Below, one piece after another: positions 1 to 11,271 of a stretch of 64,000 nucleotides of DNA. This stretch comes from Porogramme epimiltina. Its lineage: Eukaryota; Basidiomycota; Agaricomycetes; Polyporales; Polyporaceae. The stretch spans positions 153,980 to 217,979 of the forward strand of contig FTLJ01000358.1 in the NCBI GenBank assembly GCA_900155495.1. Direction: 5' to 3'. The notes under the pieces were generated by a model. It ran no database searches, had not been told where the DNA came from, and saw only the letters and a program-made list of their open reading frames with translations. The position numbers and the translations under genes were made by a program. The number at the start of each line of letters is the position of its first letter. Within the stretch, counting starts at the first letter, position 1.

Positions 1-3000
1 AATCTCGAGACACTCCGTCGCAACCTTCGTGGAGATCGGCCCGCACCCTGCTCTCTCTAGCTATCTCATGGACTACGGAACTGCCTCGACCGTCATTTGC
101 CCTCTCCGTCGACCACGGGCCCCTGATCCTGGGATCGAGGTGCGAGAGTTCGTCGGAGCACTGGGAAAAATCATAACTTCTGGACACAATTGCGTTAACT
201 TCGACATCCTCTACCCCAAGTCCATACAGCATGAGAAACGCCAACGCGTCAAAGCCCCGCCGTATCCATTCGTGCCGAAGGTGATACCCTGGGCAGTGCA
301 GACTGCAGAGATTGAACGGCAGAGGCAAAAACGGAATGGCCCAATGAACTACCCGCAGCTCGCCATGAACGTTAAGACTCATCCGGGGCTCGCAGACCAT
401 ATTATCAAAGGGGAACCGATTATGCCCGCGGCGGGATTCATAGAGATGGTAAGTCGTCGGTTACCTACAGTAGAATGATATTCACATTGTCAATAGGTTC
501 TTCAGTATGGGGCTAGCGAAGTGCTTGACGTTGAATTTCACGGAATACTCCCTTTATCGAGCGAAAAGCCACTGCCAGTACAAATTGAATTGAATGGGAC
601 ACGGTGGAGTGTCAGCAGTGTCGCCTCCGCTGACTTCAATCCCATATGGCCAATTCGAGTATGGACAATTTATCCTTACATGCACTTCGTGACCTGAACC
701 ATCTCCATAGTACAACCGCCTTCACGCTACGGGTTACTTGTCCATGGAACAGATATCTGATCAGCGCTGTGCACCATTAGACTTGAACGCTATCCGCAGT
801 AGCATGAAAGCTATGGACGAAACGAGTAAGTCGATTTTATATGTATCATACGCAACATGTCTCACAGATCGACGTTATAGGTTTTTATGATGAGCTCTCT
901 TCATTTGCTAACTACGGACCTATGTATCGTCGCCTCAGGAAATTCTGGCTCACCACGAATCCAGGTGGGGCTATGGATGCTCTTGGAGAGATCCGCGGAG
1001 CCGGGAATGACATTCCTAGGTCAGATACAGAGCATGATTTTGTCACCAGAACCAGAAATTCTCTAATGATTATTTTCCAGTGTTAGCGAATACCGTCTAC
1101 ATCCTGCAATCTTCGATGCGGCTATACACCTCATAGCACATCCGTATATCACGGGAAACCTAGATCCTGAACTATACCACCTACCGTCAAAATTGCGCGC
1201 GCTAAGGCTCTGTCCCGACTTCTATGGCAGACTCTTTCCAGATACTGTCTTCTCGTATGCTAAGTTTGTGGAATGGACACCAAGTGCGACATATTTGGAG
1301 CTCTATTTGTATCGTACTGATGCTTTGATGCGCATTATAGACAGAATAACTTATAACATCACAATCACAGATGATGCCGGTCTTCCCCTCTGCGTCATCG
1401 AAGGCTTAGAAGTTGCACTCCATGGCTATCGGCTGAGTGCCTTGGAGAGGCGTTTCAGCGCGGCGTACCTTCCTACCGGAGTCTCCCTTTCCTTAAGCAA
1501 ATCGATTGGAAGTGACATCACGCATGGAAACACGAACCCGGAACCTAGTCAACCACTTAACGTTAACGAACCCGGAACCTGCGATCTCGAGATGCTCGTC
1601 ATTCCCTATGTCAGAGGGATGGAGATTGAGATTCAGAGACGCATCGCAAATCTCGACCCGCTCCAAACCGTATCACTTACTTTTGAAACGGAATATGGGC
1701 CATATGGCGACGCTGCTCAGGGGTTTACTCGTTCCTTGCGCAAGGAATATTTATCCTGGAAGATTCGCCTCATCTCGTTCCACAACTCATGGACTCCACC
1801 CCAACGTAGCAAAGCTATCGCAGACCTCGTCAGGATAGACCCTGACAAATTGGACGTGCAGGTAGAAGAAGATGGCACAGTTCTCTCTCCGCGCCTCGTT
1901 CCGATGGACCCTCCGAGACAAATTGCGACGGTCGACACTAACAAGCCATGGAAGATCGAGAACGATCACATCGTCCAAATCCCGCTCCCTTCACCGTACG
2001 CTGAGGATATCGTCGTCAGCGTCACCCGCACCGGCCCACGTCATGGAAAACTTTGGACTTTCGTCGGTATGTCTGAGTCATTCGATCTCCCGGTTATTGG
2101 AATCTCTTCTGGGCCATTTGCAAGTCATGTCCGTGCAAATCCAAGGGGCGTCCTCGAGGTACAACCCCAGATGTTCGAAGGCGTCGGCCCCGCAATCTTA
2201 CCGTCCGCCTTAGTGGCACTCACTGTGGGACCACATGAGTTCGTGACTCATAACATGCTCTCCGGGGTCAGGATATTAGTCGTCGAGAATGACAGCACGC
2301 TACGAAGCCAAATCGAAGACTTATGTGCCGACCTAGGAATGCGCGTTCTGGCTGTTCCTTCCCTGTCACCTGCACACCTGGAAACCTGCTACAACGACAA
2401 GCCTACATTCATCCTTTCCGGAACTCAAGATCCCGCCACGATCGCTCAACTACGCACAATACTCGGTCCTGGCGGGACTTTGTTCACCCCTAATCACGCT
2501 GACGGAGGTATAGAGTCGATATCGGCCAGGCAACCATGGCGCTTGGCCACGGCGCTCCGATGTGCCGTGGAGCATCCGGGCCACCGCACCGCCATATACG
2601 CCCCTCCATCTTCTCTCCTCCGCGACTACACCCCCGCTCTTTCCCACACCACGGCATTGTTCGATCATGAGAAGTCATACCTCCTTGTGGGTGGCCTGGG
2701 TCGGCTAGGTCTGCACATCGCCCTGTGGATGTACGAGGTAAGCTTGAGTGAGTCACACCCGCGTCTCATGTGCTGATTTCCCTTCGTAGCACGGCGCACG
2801 AGAGCTCGTTCTGACTTCCAGGGGAGGAATGGTGAGCCTCCAGCGTCGTGGGGATCACATCGCAGAGCGAATCCTCCTGTACCTTCTAAGCCGCCCAGAT
2901 CTGAGGCTCAAGGCTGTCGCGGCGGATGGAACGTCTCCTGAAGAAATGACCAATGTCATACGCTCGATCAACCGACCTCTTGGCGGATGTGCCCTTCTCG

Positions 3001-3860
3001 CGGTGCTGCTTTCCGACGGCATGTTTTCGTCGTTGACAGAAGAGGCGTTCGAGCGCGTGTTTCCACCCAAGATCCAGACTTTCCACGTCCTCGAGAAGAT
3101 CATCGACATTAAGTCTTTGGATTTCTTTGTATCGTTCTCATCTGTTTGTGGACTTTTCGGAAACGCAGGGCAGACGAACTACGCCACGTAAGTTTACGTC
3201 ATGTCATACCCCATACATTTTGCTCAGTGTAGCCTCACAGCGCAAACATGGCTTTGACTGGGATGACACAGAAGTATCGGAATGCTTTTACTATGGTCTC
3301 CCCCGTCATAGTTGACATGGGCGACCTGATGATGCTCGACAAGGTGTCGAGGAAGAACCTACGGCATCTTTTAAAATGGGGTATGACGGCCCGAGGTGCG
3401 CCACTCGTTTCGTGAGTGCCTCGACATGAATACTGACTGATTGTTTCCAGCGCTGTGCGACTGCATGGGAGACGGAATCATGAAGCTACGCGGAGGACAC
3501 CCAGGAGGCTGGCAATACGTTCCAGACTTCGACTGGGCTGCCGTCAAGGACAACATGGGCCCGTCATATCTATACGACCACCTGGCCCCCCAGGACGCTG
3601 CAGATTCCACTGAGACCCAGAGTGCGGACGCCAGCGCATCCGTGCTCCAGGTCGTATGCCGAGTCATGGCCTTGAAGGAGGAAGAAATCTCGACGGAAGT
3701 GCCGCTTACGACATATGGGCTGGACTCGCTATCCGCCGCGGCAGTTTCGTTTGCTTTACGCCCATTCCTTGCGGTTTCGCAGGTACAGCTGCTGGCGGAC
3801 CTAACCATCAAGGACCTGCAGCAGCGAGCAGAGCACGGCCCCACGGCCCTCCCGCTCTGA
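1..3860 (+). CDS. PKS-A: reducing polyketide synthase, 3' part (AT end-DH-degenerate ER-KR-ACP)
   Basis: This is the C-terminal half of a fungal iterative reducing PKS; the KS and most of the AT lie left of the window. Reading begins in frame at base 2, inside the AT end ([11 protein letters not shown]). The DH follows at about 346-1430 with catalytic His in [11 protein letters not shown] and Asp in HPAIFDAAIH. At about 1590-2620 is an ER-like region without a glycine-rich NADPH motif. The KR (about 2650-3420) has GGLGRLG, SFSSVCG and QTNYATAN. The ACP near 3600-3830 has GLDSLS as the phosphopantetheine site. Visible introns include about 449-496, 659-711, 2736-2789 and 3188-3247. Intron positions and sequence match PKS-C closely, and PKS-B less so. 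No methyltransferase is seen. No break is seen in the visible part, so it is probably functional; the product is inferred to be a polyene chain. Confidence 0.9.
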
Positions 3861-5173
3861 GGCTACAGCGTCGTTGATGTCGTGGGGTAGAAACGAGCTC
3901 CGGCTAACCCTCTTCTCGGAAGCAGACTCGTCGCGCGTTCCGTATAATTATCTCGAGTCGTTGCGTTTGGTGAGATTTCCGCTACTGCTTGGCAATGACT
4001 AGTATCTCGTACTCCGTGTAGGCTCTGACCGTTTCGCGTCGTATGTATATAAGCTCGTCTGACCCTTCCACCCCGTCGTCTACCCTCCTCCCCATCTTCT
4101 ACCCTCTCCAACCGTTGTCCTGAGCCTTGAGGGCCTGGTTTCCATGTAATATGTATGTATTTAGAATGCGTGTGTTGTATGTTCTTGGCCTGTCATCGGC
4201 AACAAGCAGGAAATCATTAGAAATAGTGTGAAATAGCTAGAATTAGTCGTCAAAAGTAGCACTTGTAACACTGCCCTTTTGCTGATGGCCCGCCCAACTC
4301 ATCTCCATACAAGAGTATAAGAGTATATAAAGTACTCCCTGGATGCCGCCACTGATGAGTAACGTTGAGGCGGAAAATCAAGGTTCCAACGTTCAAGGCT
4401 TCAAACGCCACCTGGCAGCGTCTCCATCCCCGCGCGTCGGCGGGAGCGGCCAATGGCTGGCGCGACTGCGCAGCGCTGGTCCATGGTAAGCAAGTACTGC
4501 CCCCCCTTTCCCCATCTGGCCACACAGCGTGGCGTGGCAGGGATGTGGCGCGTACTCCTGCTCCCGCGGCGGCGCGTTCCTATGGCTTCGAGCTCTACGG
4601 AAGGGTTCTATATGTATTTGGAAGAAGGCTGCGTGCACGCACGCGGACATCCGAGGCATATTCGTGATTCGTGCACCTGATCGGGTGTTCCTCAGCGCCA
4701 ACGCGAAGGCAAGGCGCGCTAGTGACAGCGGAGGCCGTCGCTCCCTGCCATGGCCTGTCGCGCAGGGTTCGAGCCCCCGGCCGAGATACCGTGAAGCGCG
4801 CGCTGTTGGCACCGGGGAGAGCGGGGATGCGGAGGCGCGGGCGCCTCCGGCCGGGGTGACTCGGGTTGACAGTGGACGCATCGCATTGCTGCACGCCATC
4901 TGCTCCTGGCTTCCGCCTACGTACGCGCAAGTGCATGGGCCACCCGGAGGAGCTCTCCGATATCAGCGATGCTGGGACTTGCCGGGAGGATCAGCCGCCC
5001 CGAGTCAGAATCAGCTCATGATACGTCCGCGCGGTGTGTCGGGGAGTCGGTGAGAAGTGCGCGGGTCGGTAGCCGCGCATATATAGAGGAGCGTACGTCA
5101 ATGCCGTCGCGTTGGAGTCCCTCTCAGCGCTTTCCTTTCTCCCATTCTATCCCCTGTACATTGCTCTTCCGGG
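3861..5173. other. Intergenic region, 3' of PKS-A and 5' of DUF6534 gene 1
   Basis: I recognise no gene here. Overlapping open frames of up to about 170 codons occur on both strands between 4.4 and 5.05 kb, but they look like by-products of GC-rich DNA: no domain, no conserved splice pattern, and equally long frames on opposite strands. The last 100 bases hold a TATA-like element for the downstream gene. Confidence 0.5.
5080..5086 (+). promoter_or_regulatory. TATA-like element of DUF6534 gene 1
   Basis: TATATAG lies 88 bases upstream of the chosen ATG at 5174, a usual spacing for a fungal core promoter followed by a short 5' leader. This rests on sequence resemblance only. Confidence 0.4.
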
Positions 5174-7269
5174 ATGCCTGCTCCACTTCACCCGTCTCAC
5201 TTCATCGGTGGTCTCCTGGTAGAGGTCATATTCGCGTGCATGTCAGTCTTACGCGTTGTTGAATGGCACTGAGTACCATGTTGACCATTGAATCGCAGGC
5301 TTTATGGACTTACTGTACTTCAAGTTTTCCTATACTTCCAGCGGCATCAGGACGATACCCGGATTCTGAAGGTTTTGGTACGTACATCTCTAGTGGGAAT
5401 CCGAGGAATCAGGCATGCTCACTACTATTCATGAGCTCAGGTCTCCCTGGTGCTGTTAGTAAGCTACCCACGACGCTCGTGATTATCTTCTGACTGTAAT
5501 ACTCTCACTACAGGGTTCTAGAAACGGTTCATATAGCATGTTGCATCGAGTTCGTGTACTTCTACCTAGTTGCAGGGTTTGGGGACTTCGATAAGCTGGT
5601 ATCTGTTGAATGGTGAGCAAGAAGATGATGTCCTCCTAAGCAATCAGCTGATAGAAACTTCACAGGGGCGTCGGGGTGAGCAAAAATAGGCCCAGAAAAC
5701 CCGCGTTCGCTGCTAACATTATTGAACTTTGAGGCCTCCGTGCTGTGTAGCGTAAGATCCATGCCATAGACCCTTGCTGCTGTGTGTTGACGAGAATGTT
5801 TCTTGACAGATACTTATCGCGCTGTGTGTTTACAGGTAAGCCGTCTTGGCGTCACTTGGATACCTATACATACGGAAGGTAGCTAATGTGGCCATCTAGC
5901 TGGTACATATGGAAGATCTGGATCAGTGAGACGGTTCTTCGTTCTCTGAGGAAGGAGGAATTGATGGTTCTTGACAGTGAGCAGGAAATCGAGGATCTGG
6001 ACGTGTATCTTGGTGCGTCGCTAGCCAATCTTTCCTGTCATATTAGAATCACTCACAGGGGCTCTTCTATCCAGTCTATTCTAGTTGTGGCAAGAACAGG
6101 TACGTTCTTCTCAGCTTCTCATCTCCACGATCCACACAAAGCATCCACCAAAATCCTTCCTTCCACTCCACAGTCTTCGGCCTCGGTACGTTTTCTCTAT
6201 TTTAGGTGGCCCATTTCCGACTCATGACCCAGGCCGCCAGGATCCGTCACACTCTGCTTCTCTGTACATAGCTGGGTGAAGCTTCAGGAATCAAGACTCG
6301 CGCTGGTACGTCATCCCGGCGCCCTCCTACAACCCGCAGAAGCATACCCGTAATGCCCCTTCCCGCTAATCCCATATCTTCTCCGACCCGAACAGATCAC
6401 CGTCAGTGGCAGCCTGTCGTCGGCGGCAATGATCGACACGCTCGTCGCTCTTCTACTGATGTACTTCCTCAAGTTTCGCACGACACACAACGAGTACACA
6501 GGGTGGGCACGCAGCCAATTGGATGGCTTTGTATATGCTAACCGCGATGAGCCAGGAAATCGGAAAGCATGGTCAACCGGATCCTGCTGTACACCGTCAA
6601 CACCGGCGCCATCATTGGGTGCGCTCCCCTTCGCCGGCTTATTTTCGTCCCACTCTGACCGTCTCCATCAGTGCCGCGTCAATTGTGGGCGTATTCCTGG
6701 TGCGTGCTTATTTTTGTGCCATCTACTGCGCATTCAATGACAGATCGCGGCTCCCGCCGTAGTTTGCGTTCGAGAAGAATAGCATCGTTTTCCTTGGTAT
6801 GGTGGAAATCCAGGCGAAGCGTGCGTATTTTCTTCGACCTCACTGGCTAATCGACAATTACGTCGGCTTTGTGCGCTGTTCGGCATCGTGCTCACCATAA
6901 CTCCCGGGACAGTGTATGCGAACTCGTTCTTGGGCGCGCTCAACGCCCGTTCACACTTCCGCAGCGTGGGCTCCGAGAACGGCAGCCGCTATAGGTCGTC
7001 TGGGAGCAATACACTAGTAAATGGATGACTTACTAGTACCAAACCGGGTGCAATGCTAATCCTTGTCTATTTTCGTTGCAGACAACAATCCAATTCGACG
7101 TCTCGCGGGCGGCAACGTCTCGCATGGACCGCGACGCGTCTGGGAGTGTGAGTGGCATTCCTATCTCCAGGCTATGTGCTGCGTTGTTAATTTTGAATGT
7201 TCACAGGAATCTATCACATTGAACGACATGAAGGGATCCCGAGGCAGTGTGGTTGCGAACGCTGTATGA
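5174..7269 (+). CDS. DUF6534 family multi-pass membrane protein (copy 1)
   Basis: This is a member of the Agaricomycete-specific, seven-helix-like DUF6534 family, whose function is unknown. The ATG at 5174 opens MPAPLHPSHFIGG. Joined exons then give the family landmarks in order: MLYGLTVLQVFLYFQR, LETVHIACCIEFVYFYL, WYIWKIWIMSRKSRIW, SSAAMIDTLVALLLMYF, VNRILLYTVNTGAII and finally VYANSFLGALNAR, the family's most conserved signature. At least a dozen short introns are needed, including a probable 10-nt micro-exon at 5666-5675. The hydrophilic tail ends at the stop ending at 7269. All landmarks can be joined in frame, so I do not regard it as a pseudogene, but the exons around 6070-6330 and the tail are uncertain. 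It lies between PKS-A and a P450; a role in the pathway is not established. Confidence 0.75.
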
Positions 7270-8711
7270 TGATACCTGGACCGCTTTCGTGAAGCAGCCT
7301 GAGAGCTTGCTGCTCAGCGATGTCTTGATGCTCTATCTTACTCAATTTAAACACTACATACATTTTCACTTCACTTCACGCTTCGCACCAGCGTCAAAGA
7401 CGTCGTCAGACGGCGGAGCAAGACGCTTGTTTCCTCGGAGTTGATGGGGGGGAAGATGCCGGCACATGCCGATAAAACTCCGCCATAAGCCGTGCATAAG
7501 TGGGCGTATCACAGCGGAGAGTCGGAGTTTCAAGATCGACGGCCAAAATTTCCACGGGCGCTAGATCTGCGGCCAGACCCATCGATCTAGCTGCTTCTTC
7601 TCTGCCCTGACCCGCCCTCTTCGCTTGTTCGCCCTCCTCCTTCCCCGCCTCGCCGCCCGTCGTAGCCTGTGGAAGGTGTCAGGAGTCCAGCGCGACCCTC
7701 GGATCCCTGCGCCCTCGGGTCTTTCAGCCTCAGCTCGGCTTCACGCCCACCCAATGGCCTCTTGACTGGCCTGTCATGGCACCGTTCCTGCTCCTGCCAG
7801 AAGGACATCACATTGTGGCGCGCCTTGTGCTCGTAGGGTGGCCCGTCGTTACGTATGGACGTCTGTCGAGCGCTTTCGTTTGTCATCGACACCGGGTAGC
7901 CCGGGTGAGTGCCTGTTGGGACGGAACTAGAAGTGACTCGGGTGACGAGCTCTCCACGCAGAACCGGTCATCTACTTGTTTGCCGGACATATGATATGCA
8001 GGTCAGACCCCGGAGCGGAGGAGGGTATAGGGAACATGAGGACAAGGGGCTCGGTGATTGAGACAAATGGGGCACCTGCGCGTGCGGCGCTCGGCGGTGA
8101 ATTTTGCGGTGAGGTACGGACAGCCTGTGCCCGCGGACGCACAGTTGGCACGCCTTCTCTTGTCTCGCGCGGGAACAACGCATACGGCTGGCTACCCGGT
8201 TCTTCGGCTCTGACATAACGTCTGCATACGATCTGCTGCGCCCAAGCAGAGAACCTGATGGAAGCGACCCGGGCGCGGCCGCCATCGCGCAGACAAAATG
8301 GTACCGTGGGGGTTGGTTTGGGCTACGAAGGACCTTCTTGCGCGCGCGCAGGACAGCCTCAGGACCACAGCAGCGTTTACGATGCTGCTTCTCGCCCGGT
8401 CCGTCGGTCCTCGGAGCGTGTGCGTCCTGAGCGGTCGACCGGTGACCGCCGCAAGCCAGATGTGGGAAACACGTCACTTCGACGTCGGGGGCGCTAAGGC
8501 TGCCATCCTGGCCAAACTCTAACTGGGAGCTACGGACCCGGCGTGGACTCGGCCCTCAGACAGCCCACTCGAGCTCGTGGCCTCCGTCTGTCCCCGCGGC
8601 GAGCCCCTCTGCCTCGACTCCTCGCGCGCACCCCTTCTCTGGCCCTCATAAACATCACTAGCGTACCCAGTGACCATCCTTCTACAGCCACCGACGCACC
8701 CGACCAGACCT
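7270..8711. other. Intergenic region upstream of P450-1
   Basis: GC-rich, with open frames on both strands, the longest a 169-codon antisense frame at 7968-8477. None shows a recognisable domain, and they overlap each other on opposite strands, so I leave them unannotated. It presumably contains the P450-1 promoter; no convincing TATA box or repeat was found. Confidence 0.45.
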
Positions 8712-10982
8712 ATGCCCGTCCCGGCGTACGTCTACCTCGCCGCGGGCGTACTCCTACTCGCTGCTGTCACGCGGACGCTTGACCGGCGGCGGAAGACGCA
8801 GCGGCTCCCTCCTGGCCCTTCTTCTCTCGCACCTACCGTCGCCAAAGTCGGCCCCAAGGCCTGGCAATGGGTCGTATTTGACGCCGTCAAGGACGAGTAC
8901 GGTACGCGCCACTTGCTCTTTCTCTACATCTTCCGACTAGCGCATGGCCATATTTCGGGACTGATTCTCGTCACGTGATGCAGGTCCTATATTCTCGTTC
9001 TGGAGAGGGAACACGCCTGTGATAGGTATGTAAGAATAGGTTGTGTGTCTCCACATGGCTGATGTACGCATACAGTTATCAGCAAAGCTCAAATCGCATG
9101 GGACCTCCTGCAGAAGCGTGGCGAAAAGTACTCGAGCCGCCCGCGCCTCGTCCTCGCGCACGAGATCGTCTCGGGAGGGCTTCGCGGGACGACGATGCCG
9201 TATGGGAAGTCCTGGCGGACGTACAGAAAAGTGCGTGTCATCCTGCTTGCGCGCAGTCCAGGACTGATGAAACAGTGGTGGCGCCGCGCGGGTAGATCCT
9301 GAACACAGGCATGAACGGGCGCGCGTCGACGGCGTACTGTGACCACCAGGCGCTCGAGAGCGCGCTCACGCTCAGGAGCCTGCTGAATAGCCCGGACGAG
9401 TACCAGTATCACTTCTCTCTGTGAGTTACGCAGGTTTTGATGGTATATGGAAGTACTCACCTGCAGTGGGTTCGATTCGCTAGGTTCGCGACGTCGGTGG
9501 TAATGTCGATTGCGTATGGGCGGCGGACGGCGACGTTGGACGACCCGCTGATCAAACAACACGAGGATGCTGTTTCTGGTGCGTAGCAGTGCACGTCTTC
9601 GGAGAGCAATCTAGTTGTTGACGAACATTGCACAGATTTCCAGAAGGCAACGTGAGTCCCTCTAGTTACCTCTCTATTGAGAGGTCTGACCTGAGTAAGG
9701 GCGCAGGGTCTCCAACAACCCAGGAGATATTGTATGTGTCTACTTCATGTCCCTCACTCGGGCCGGCACTGACAACCCGTCGTAGTACCCTTGGCTACTC
9801 TACCTACCCGTTCGTCCTCCAGCCTCCCGCTCCTCCAGATCCCACCCTTATGCCGCATATAGCGCCCTTTGCAATGGTTCCGCCATGAAGGCGACAGGTC
9901 ATTCGCCAAGTCCAAGAAGCTGTACGTGAAACTCCTTATGGACGTCAAGAAACGCATGGACGCAGGTGTCGGCAAGGAGTGTATTGCGTCGCGGTGTCTG
10001 CGCACGCAGGAGTCCTTGGGGTTCTCCGACGTTGAGCTCGCGTTCGCAGTAACGTCTCCATACAGCGCAGGCCTGGATACGGTGCGTGACTGCGTAAATG
10101 TCTTTCACTCGATGAATTGATTGACAAGGACACATAATTGGCAGACTGCAGGGTCGCTCGAACTCGGCATCTGTGAGTCCTCCCTATGTGTATATCTGCG
10201 ATAGCAATCTAAGCACATCATCAGGTGCAATGCTGCACAACCCCGCTGCGGCACGCAAGGCGCAAGAAGAGCTTGACCGCGTCGTCGGACGCGGACGTCT
10301 ACCCGCGTTCGCGGACGAGTCGTCGTTGCCATATGTCTGCGCGTGGCTCAAGGAGCTCAACCGCTGGCACCCCGTCGTCCCGCTTGCGGTTCCACATTCG
10401 GTTACGGAAGACGACGTCTATGAGGGGTTCTTCATACCCAAGGGCGCCACTGTCTTCGGGAACTTGTAGTGCGTACCCGTCTTTGTCCGCAGGAGCATAT
10501 TGGGCAGGAGCTGACGCTAGAAACCCGATAGCTCAATGATGCGCGACGAGGAGATGTTCCCGGACCCACTGACATTCCGGCCCGAGCGCTTCCTCGAGAC
10601 GGACGACCCGAAGCTGCTCGACTTCACGCTCTCATTCGGCTTCGGGCGCCGTCACTGCCCGGGGATGCACATCGCGCAGCAGTCCATGTTCATCGTTCTC
10701 TCGCGGTAAGCTCCTCCCCCTGCCGGTCTATCACTTTCTTCCCCAGCTGACATATGCGCTTCGTTTGCGCACAGGGTACTCTGGGCGTTCGAGCTCGAGG
10801 CGCCGCGCGACGCTGCGGGAAACGCTGTCCTGCCCGACATGGGACAGATGGAGCTGCTCGGGATCACTCGTCGCCCGGGGGCGCTCAAGTTCACCCTGCG
10901 GGAGCGTTTCCCCGGGGCGCGCGCTGTGATTGAGAGGGATGCGGAGGAGGCTGAGAAGATGCTCAAGGCTTGGGACTGCTGA
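8712..10982 (+). CDS. Cytochrome P450 (P450-1), CYP5139-like
   Basis: A microsomal haem-thiolate monooxygenase expected to hydroxylate or oxidise the pathway product. The ATG at 8712 gives a short N-terminal membrane anchor (VYLAAGVLLLAAV), then a proline hinge RLPPGP. The I-helix oxygen-binding motif is AGLDTTAGS, the K-helix ExxR is ELNR, the PERF-type motif is FRPERFLE, and the haem loop is FGFGRRHCPG with the ligand Cys. About ten short introns interrupt it. One is easily missed: 9810-9862, 53 nt, phase 0, joining YLP to RPLQWFRHEG; without it the gene looks frameshifted. The overall pattern (PWLLYLP..LQWFR, AVPHSVTEDD) resembles the basidiomycete CYP5139 group from memory; that family label is tentative. 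It is intact as read. Its 3' end faces acyltransferase 1. Confidence 0.88.
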
Positions 10983-11271
10983 TCGAGCAGAGGTCAGGAA
11001 GTGCTTGTGTACAGCACGCGAGTGTATTTGCTGTCGAGTTTTGTACAAGTACAGCGTGCAGATACATATCCTGTGTTTAGGCGAGGTATGGTAATTTGGG
11101 TGAGTGGTCCGTAGACGGAAGTTACTAGGAAGAGCGATGTCAACCAGATGTTAGTGGAGCTAGAGTGTTTTCACTGTACGCCGTACATGTCAGTTGTACT
11201 AATACGGGCAATAGAAGAAGTTCCTTGATAAGTATATGCACTTTAATATGTACGGATCGGTTTCATAAGCT

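Noticed and set aside
7968..8477. Antisense open frame of 169 codons upstream of P450-1.
   Set aside because: Overlaps plus-strand frames of similar quality; no domain seen.
9780..9900. Apparent frameshifts in P450-1.
   Set aside because: A single 53-nt GT..AG intron restores frame and the family pattern.
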